From an uncultured SAR86 cluster bacterium (GTDB lineage Bacteria > Pseudomonadota > Gammaproteobacteria > Magnimaribacterales > AG-339-G14): a DNA stretch of 64,000 bases. Every line of letters begins with the position of its first letter. Position 1 is the first letter of the stretch. The stretch is taken from positions 98,318 through 162,317 of the forward strand of contig CACPMT010000004.1 in the NCBI GenBank assembly GCA_902635045.1, read 5' to 3'. Both the position numbers and the translations under genes were made by a program. Below, one piece after another: positions 63,685 to 64,000 of the stretch. A model generated the notes under the pieces. It did not search any database, was not told the DNA's origin, and was given only the letters and a program-made list of their open reading frames with translations.

Positions 63685-64000
63685 ATGAAAGTTTTAGCAT
63701 TGGGAGGCAGTGGGGGAATGGGTAGATTTTCTTCCTTTGCCATTTCTAATTATCCAAATATTACAAAAGTTACAATCGCCGATTTAAATGAGGCCAATGC
63801 AAAAGAATTTTCGAATCATTTTGATGATAGGTTTAATGGAATTGGATTAGATGTAACTGATAAAGAACACCTTGAGAAAGTAATGTCGGACCATGATATT
63901 GTTTTGAATACAACTGGGCCATTTTTTAAATTTGGCTTACCTATTTTAAAGTCAGCAATAAAATGTAAATGTCATTATTTTGATATTTGTGATGATTGGG
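63685..64000 (+). CDS. Saccharopine dehydrogenase-like protein (3' truncated by window end)
   Basis: The first 105 codons of a Rossmann-fold protein: ALGGSGGMGRFSSF gives the nucleotide-binding loop, followed by TIADLNEANAKEF, LDVTDKEHLEKVM and VLNTTGPFFKFG, a saccharopine dehydrogenase-family signature. The frame is open to the last base. It starts 5 bases after the enoyl-CoA hydratase and likely belongs to the same operon. Substrate unknown. Confidence 0.82.
   Translation, partial: MKVLALGGSGGMGRFSSFAISNYPNITKVTIADLNEANAKEFSNHFDDRFNGIGLDVTDKEHLEKVMSDHDIVLNTTGPFFKFGLPILKSAIKCKCHYFDICDDW

Noticed and set aside
1-64000. CRISPR array, prophage, toxin-antitoxin or defence island
   Set aside because: No direct-repeat array, integrase, phage structural gene or recognised defence protein was found on reading the whole window.

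Overview
The window looks like chromosomal DNA of a streamlined, strongly AT-rich marine gammaproteobacterium. The closest match I can suggest from memory is a SAR86-like lineage. This is inferred from gene order (smc-zipA-ligA; recX-dnaX-recR; purM/purN beside DUF3108, DUF2066, a CDP-alcohol transferase and hda), from a complete System I cytochrome c maturation operon, from a gammaproteobacterial-type LexA box, and from the load of acyl-CoA genes. No search was run. Genes are very tightly packed, and most convergent neighbours overlap at their stop codons. I saw no prophage, insertion sequence, CRISPR array or rRNA. There are three tRNA genes: Arg(CCT), Leu(TAG) and Val(GAC).

Layout. 1-4.8 kb: an MBL-fold hydrolase, then a minus-strand aldehyde dehydrogenase, acyl-CoA carboxyltransferase and enoyl-CoA hydratase. 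4.85-6.35 kb: metY behind a SAM-II riboswitch with its own intrinsic terminator. 6.4-8.4 kb: an esterase, a small secreted protein, tRNA-Arg and hisI. 8.5-14.4 kb: ccmABCDEFGHI. 14.5-20.2 kb: a shortened smc, zipA, ligA and a lytic transglycosylase lipoprotein. 20.2-28.0 kb: three acyl-CoA dehydrogenases, tRNA-Leu, an S51 peptidase, small unknown proteins and a quinone oxidoreductase. 28.0-33.1 kb: a photolyase-like gene coupled to a 43-residue zinc-ribbon protein, a thioesterase, an enoyl-CoA hydratase, a rhodanese and a flavin monooxygenase. 33.2-41 kb: rlmN, hflX, an LpcC-like glycosyltransferase, tRNA-Val, coq7, SOS-controlled umuDC and pyrB. 41-51.2 kb: an HNH nuclease, dsbD, yqgE, and the run nadA-nadC-lipoprotein-serine hydrolase-recX-dnaX-recR-dcd. 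51.2-60.2 kb: DUF3108, purN, purM, DUF2066, a CDP-alcohol transferase, hda, sppA, a TlpA-like lipoprotein, an M23 peptidase and xseA. 60.2-64 kb: a DMT transporter, an AtuA-family protein, an enoyl-CoA hydratase and a truncated saccharopine-dehydrogenase-like gene.

The most interesting points are: the SAM-II riboswitch, where an antiterminator can be drawn explicitly; an SMC protein of 810 residues with two equal coiled-coil arms and no visible hinge; a single-base frameshift in recR; an A10 tract in dnaX exactly where slippage would give a gamma-type product; a photolyase-family protein that appears to lack the usual iron-sulfur ligands; and a ligase A zinc finger with only three cysteines.
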